Part shown: positions 62,644 through 64,000 of the stretch, piece by piece
Position numbering within the stretch: the stretch's first letter is position 1
Layout of the letters: the number at the start of each line of letters is the position of its first letter
NCBI RefSeq assembly: GCF_006704125.1
Contig: NZ_VIGH01000006.1
Coordinates: 186,001-250,000 of the forward strand
Origin: Rhodococcus spelaei
GTDB lineage: Bacteria > Actinomycetota > Actinomycetes > Mycobacteriales > Mycobacteriaceae
Length of the DNA stretch: 64,000 nt
Reading direction: 5' to 3'
Notes under the pieces: model-generated
Database searches by the model: none
Told to the model about the DNA's origin: nothing
What the model saw: only the letters and a program-made list of their open reading frames with translations
Position numbers and translations under genes: made by a program

Positions 62644-63783
62644 TCAAGGAGTCAGCACGGTGAGTCCGTGCGGACGGGTGTTCATCGGCTCGCAGCCGTC
62701 GGCGGTGACCACCACGATGTCCTCGATCCGGGCACCCCAGTCACCGCGGAAGTAGATGCCCGGCTCGATGCTGAACGCCATCCCCTCGGCGAGGTCGATC
62801 CGGTTGCCCGCCACGATGTACGGCTCCTCGTGCACGGACAGACCGATCCCGTGACCGGTGCGGTGCACGAAGACGTCGGCCAGGCCCTCGGCCGCGAGCA
62901 CGTCACGGGCGGCGGCGTCGACGGACTCGGCGGTCACGCCCGGACGCACGGCATCGACGGCGGCCTGCTGCGCGCGTTCGAGGACCGCGAACTTCGCCGC
63001 AACCTCCGGCCCCGGCTCCCCCATGCTGTAGGTCCGAGTGCTGTCCGAGTTGTAGCCCGGCGCAACGGGTCCGCCGATGTCGATCACCACCACGTCCCCG
63101 GGCTCGATGGTGCGGTCGGAGACCTCGTGGTGCGGGTCCGCGCCGTGCGGGCCCGACCCGACGATGATGAACTCCGCCCCGGTGTGTCCCTCCGCGACGA
63201 TCGCGGCCCCGATGTCGGCGGCCACCTCCGCCTCGGTACGCCCGGGTCGCAGCCACTCGCCCATCCGCGCGTGCACCCGGTCGATCGCCGCGCCCGCACG
63301 ACGCAACGCCTCGATCTCGGCCTGGTCCTTGATCATTCGCAATTCGCGCAGCACCCCGGTGGCCAGGATCGGCGGCGCGCCCAGCGCAGCGGTCAGCGGG
63401 ATGACGTGCAACGCGGGCATCGCCTCGGCGACGGCGGTCCGTCCCGGCTGCGGCAGCAGCGACCCGACCAGCGCATACGGGTCGACGCCGTCCACCCAGT
63501 CGCGTACCGGCAGGCCCAGTTCCGAGGTCGCCGAGTCGCCGAGCGCCGCCAGTTCGAGCCTTGGCACCACCACCGACGCCGGGCTGCCGTCGGCGGGCAC
63601 CACCAGACAGCTCAGCCGCTCGAACGAGTCGGCGCCCGAACCGATCAAGTACTTCAGGTCGGGGCCGGGGGTGATGAGCAACGCGTCCAAGCCTGCGTCC
63701 GCGGTGATCTCCGCGGCGCGCCGGAGGCGCTCACCGTAGACGGCGGTCGGGAATCGTCCGTTCGAGGAGCTCTGTGCACTCAT
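62644..63783 (-). CDS. pepE: M24 family aminopeptidase (Xaa-Pro dipeptidase-like)
   Basis: 379 residues. N-terminal creatinase domain (1-130, [20 protein letters not shown]) and C-terminal pita-bread domain with the five metal ligands: Asp in VVIDIGGPV, Asp in YNSDSTRTY, His in [15 protein letters not shown], Glu in SIEPGIYF and Glu in ARIEDIVVV. Cleaves peptides before proline. Same position as Rv2089c (pepE), divergent from the exonuclease gene. Confidence 0.93.
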   Translation of the reverse strand: MSAQSSSNGRFPTAVYGERLRRAAEITADAGLDALLITPGPDLKYLIGSGADSFERLSCLVVPADGSPASVVVPRLELAALGDSATSELGLPVRDWVDGVDPYALVGSLLPQPGRTAVAEAMPALHVIPLTAALGAPPILATGVLRELRMIKDQAEIEALRRAGAAIDRVHARMGEWLRPGRTEAEVAADIGAAIVAEGHTGAEFIIVGSGPHGADPHHEVSDRTIEPGDVVVIDIGGPVAPGYNSDSTRTYSMGEPGPEVAAKFAVLERAQQAAVDAVRPGVTAESVDAAARDVLAAEGLADVFVHRTGHGIGLSVHEEPYIVAGNRIDLAEGMAFSIEPGIYFRGDWGARIEDIVVVTADGCEPMNTRPHGLTVLTP

Positions 63784-63820
63784 GACACTCAGGCTAACGA
63801 GGTTTGGCAGGATGAGCCGT

Positions 63821-64000
63821 ATGACTGGACCCCTGCTTCTCCTCGACGGCGCGAGCCTGTGGTTCCGCGCGTATTACGCGCTCCCCGAATCGTTCACGTC
63901 GAAGGACGGACGTCCGGTCAACGCCGTGCGTGGCTTCACCGACATGGTCGCGGCGTTGATCACCCGGCACCAGCCGAGCCGTCTCGCGGTGTGCCTCGAC
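63821..64000 (+). CDS. 5'-3' exonuclease, 3' end outside window
   Basis: 60 codons visible from ATG 63821 (an in-frame ATG at 63812 is close behind GGCAGG, so the later start is preferred). [20 protein letters not shown] and [18 protein letters not shown] are the start of the FEN/PolA-type 5' nuclease domain, with the first metal-binding Asp in LLDGAS. Same position as Rv2090. Confidence 0.92.
   Translation, partial: MTGPLLLLDGASLWFRAYYALPESFTSKDGRPVNAVRGFTDMVAALITRHQPSRLAVCLD

Noticed and set aside
1-64000. CRISPR arrays, rRNA and tRNA genes
   Set aside because: No regular spacer repeats or recognisable rRNA or tRNA sequences were seen by eye; a covariance scan would be needed to exclude tRNAs fully.

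Overview
The window comes from a high-GC, mycolic-acid-type actinobacterium, most likely Rhodococcus or a close relative. The evidence is RbpA, separate Lnt and polyprenol-phosphomannose synthase genes, F420-type PPOX proteins, R2-like ligand-binding oxidase, PrrA/PrrB and an aerobic cobalamin pathway. From memory, the backbone order follows Mycobacterium tuberculosis Rv2050 to Rv2090 (rbpA, ppm1/lnt, Rv2052c, fxsA, Rv2061c, cobN, cobG, cobH, cobIJ, cobK, cobM, cobL, Rv2073c, Rv2074, pepE, Rv2090), with large stretches of accessory DNA between.

Layout. 1-9.0 kb: the first 2,992 codons of a non-ribosomal peptide synthetase on the minus strand, cut by the window edge; its second adenylation domain reads as serine-specific. 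9.1-18.1 kb: two small unknown genes, rbpA with a SigH/SigR-type promoter, and a minus-strand run of a NarL-type response regulator, fxsA, an amidohydrolase, lnt, ppm1 and a KimA-like permease fused to an OB-fold. 18.2-29.7 kb: accessory DNA with an ECF42 sigma operon, remnants of a serine recombinase, a hydrolase and an IS256-type transposase, an array of small secreted proteins, a coiled-coil DNA-binding protein with a palindromic operator, a HAD hydrolase, a secreted lipase, an SDR under a GTCAACA operator array, and a tyrosine recombinase. 29.7-39.4 kb: a NarL-type histidine kinase with no adjacent partner, tldD-tldE-ychJ, prrA-prrB, a lipase-maturation-factor-like membrane protein and an S4 protein. 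39.5-41.4 kb: two tandem glycine-rich secreted proteins. 41.4-58.7 kb: the cobalamin region (cobN behind a cobalamin riboswitch, cobG-cobH-cobIJ, and cobL-cobM-cobK), interrupted by a second ECF42 sigma operon, an IclR regulator and an NAD-binding protein. 58.7-64 kb: F420-dependent oxidoreductase, a fifth small secreted protein, degraded genes, a divergent TetR/MarR-like pair, R2lox, an M24 peptidase and the start of a 5'-3' exonuclease.

How the parts work together. The cob genes cover the precorrin-2 to hydrogenobyrinate part of the aerobic pathway (CobI/J, CobG, CobM, CobK, CobL, CobH) plus the large subunit of cobalt insertion; other cob genes must lie elsewhere. Both ECF42 sigma operons carry the same promoter, TGTCGA, then 20 bases, then CGT, so each is probably self-activating. 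The most unusual observations are the family of small secreted proteins sharing a W-x-N-x-x-T-G-x-x-G-x-A motif, a 55-base palindromic element lying in frame inside cobN, the KimA/OB-fold fusion, and a response regulator and kinase separated by 11.6 kb of accessory DNA carrying a recombinase.
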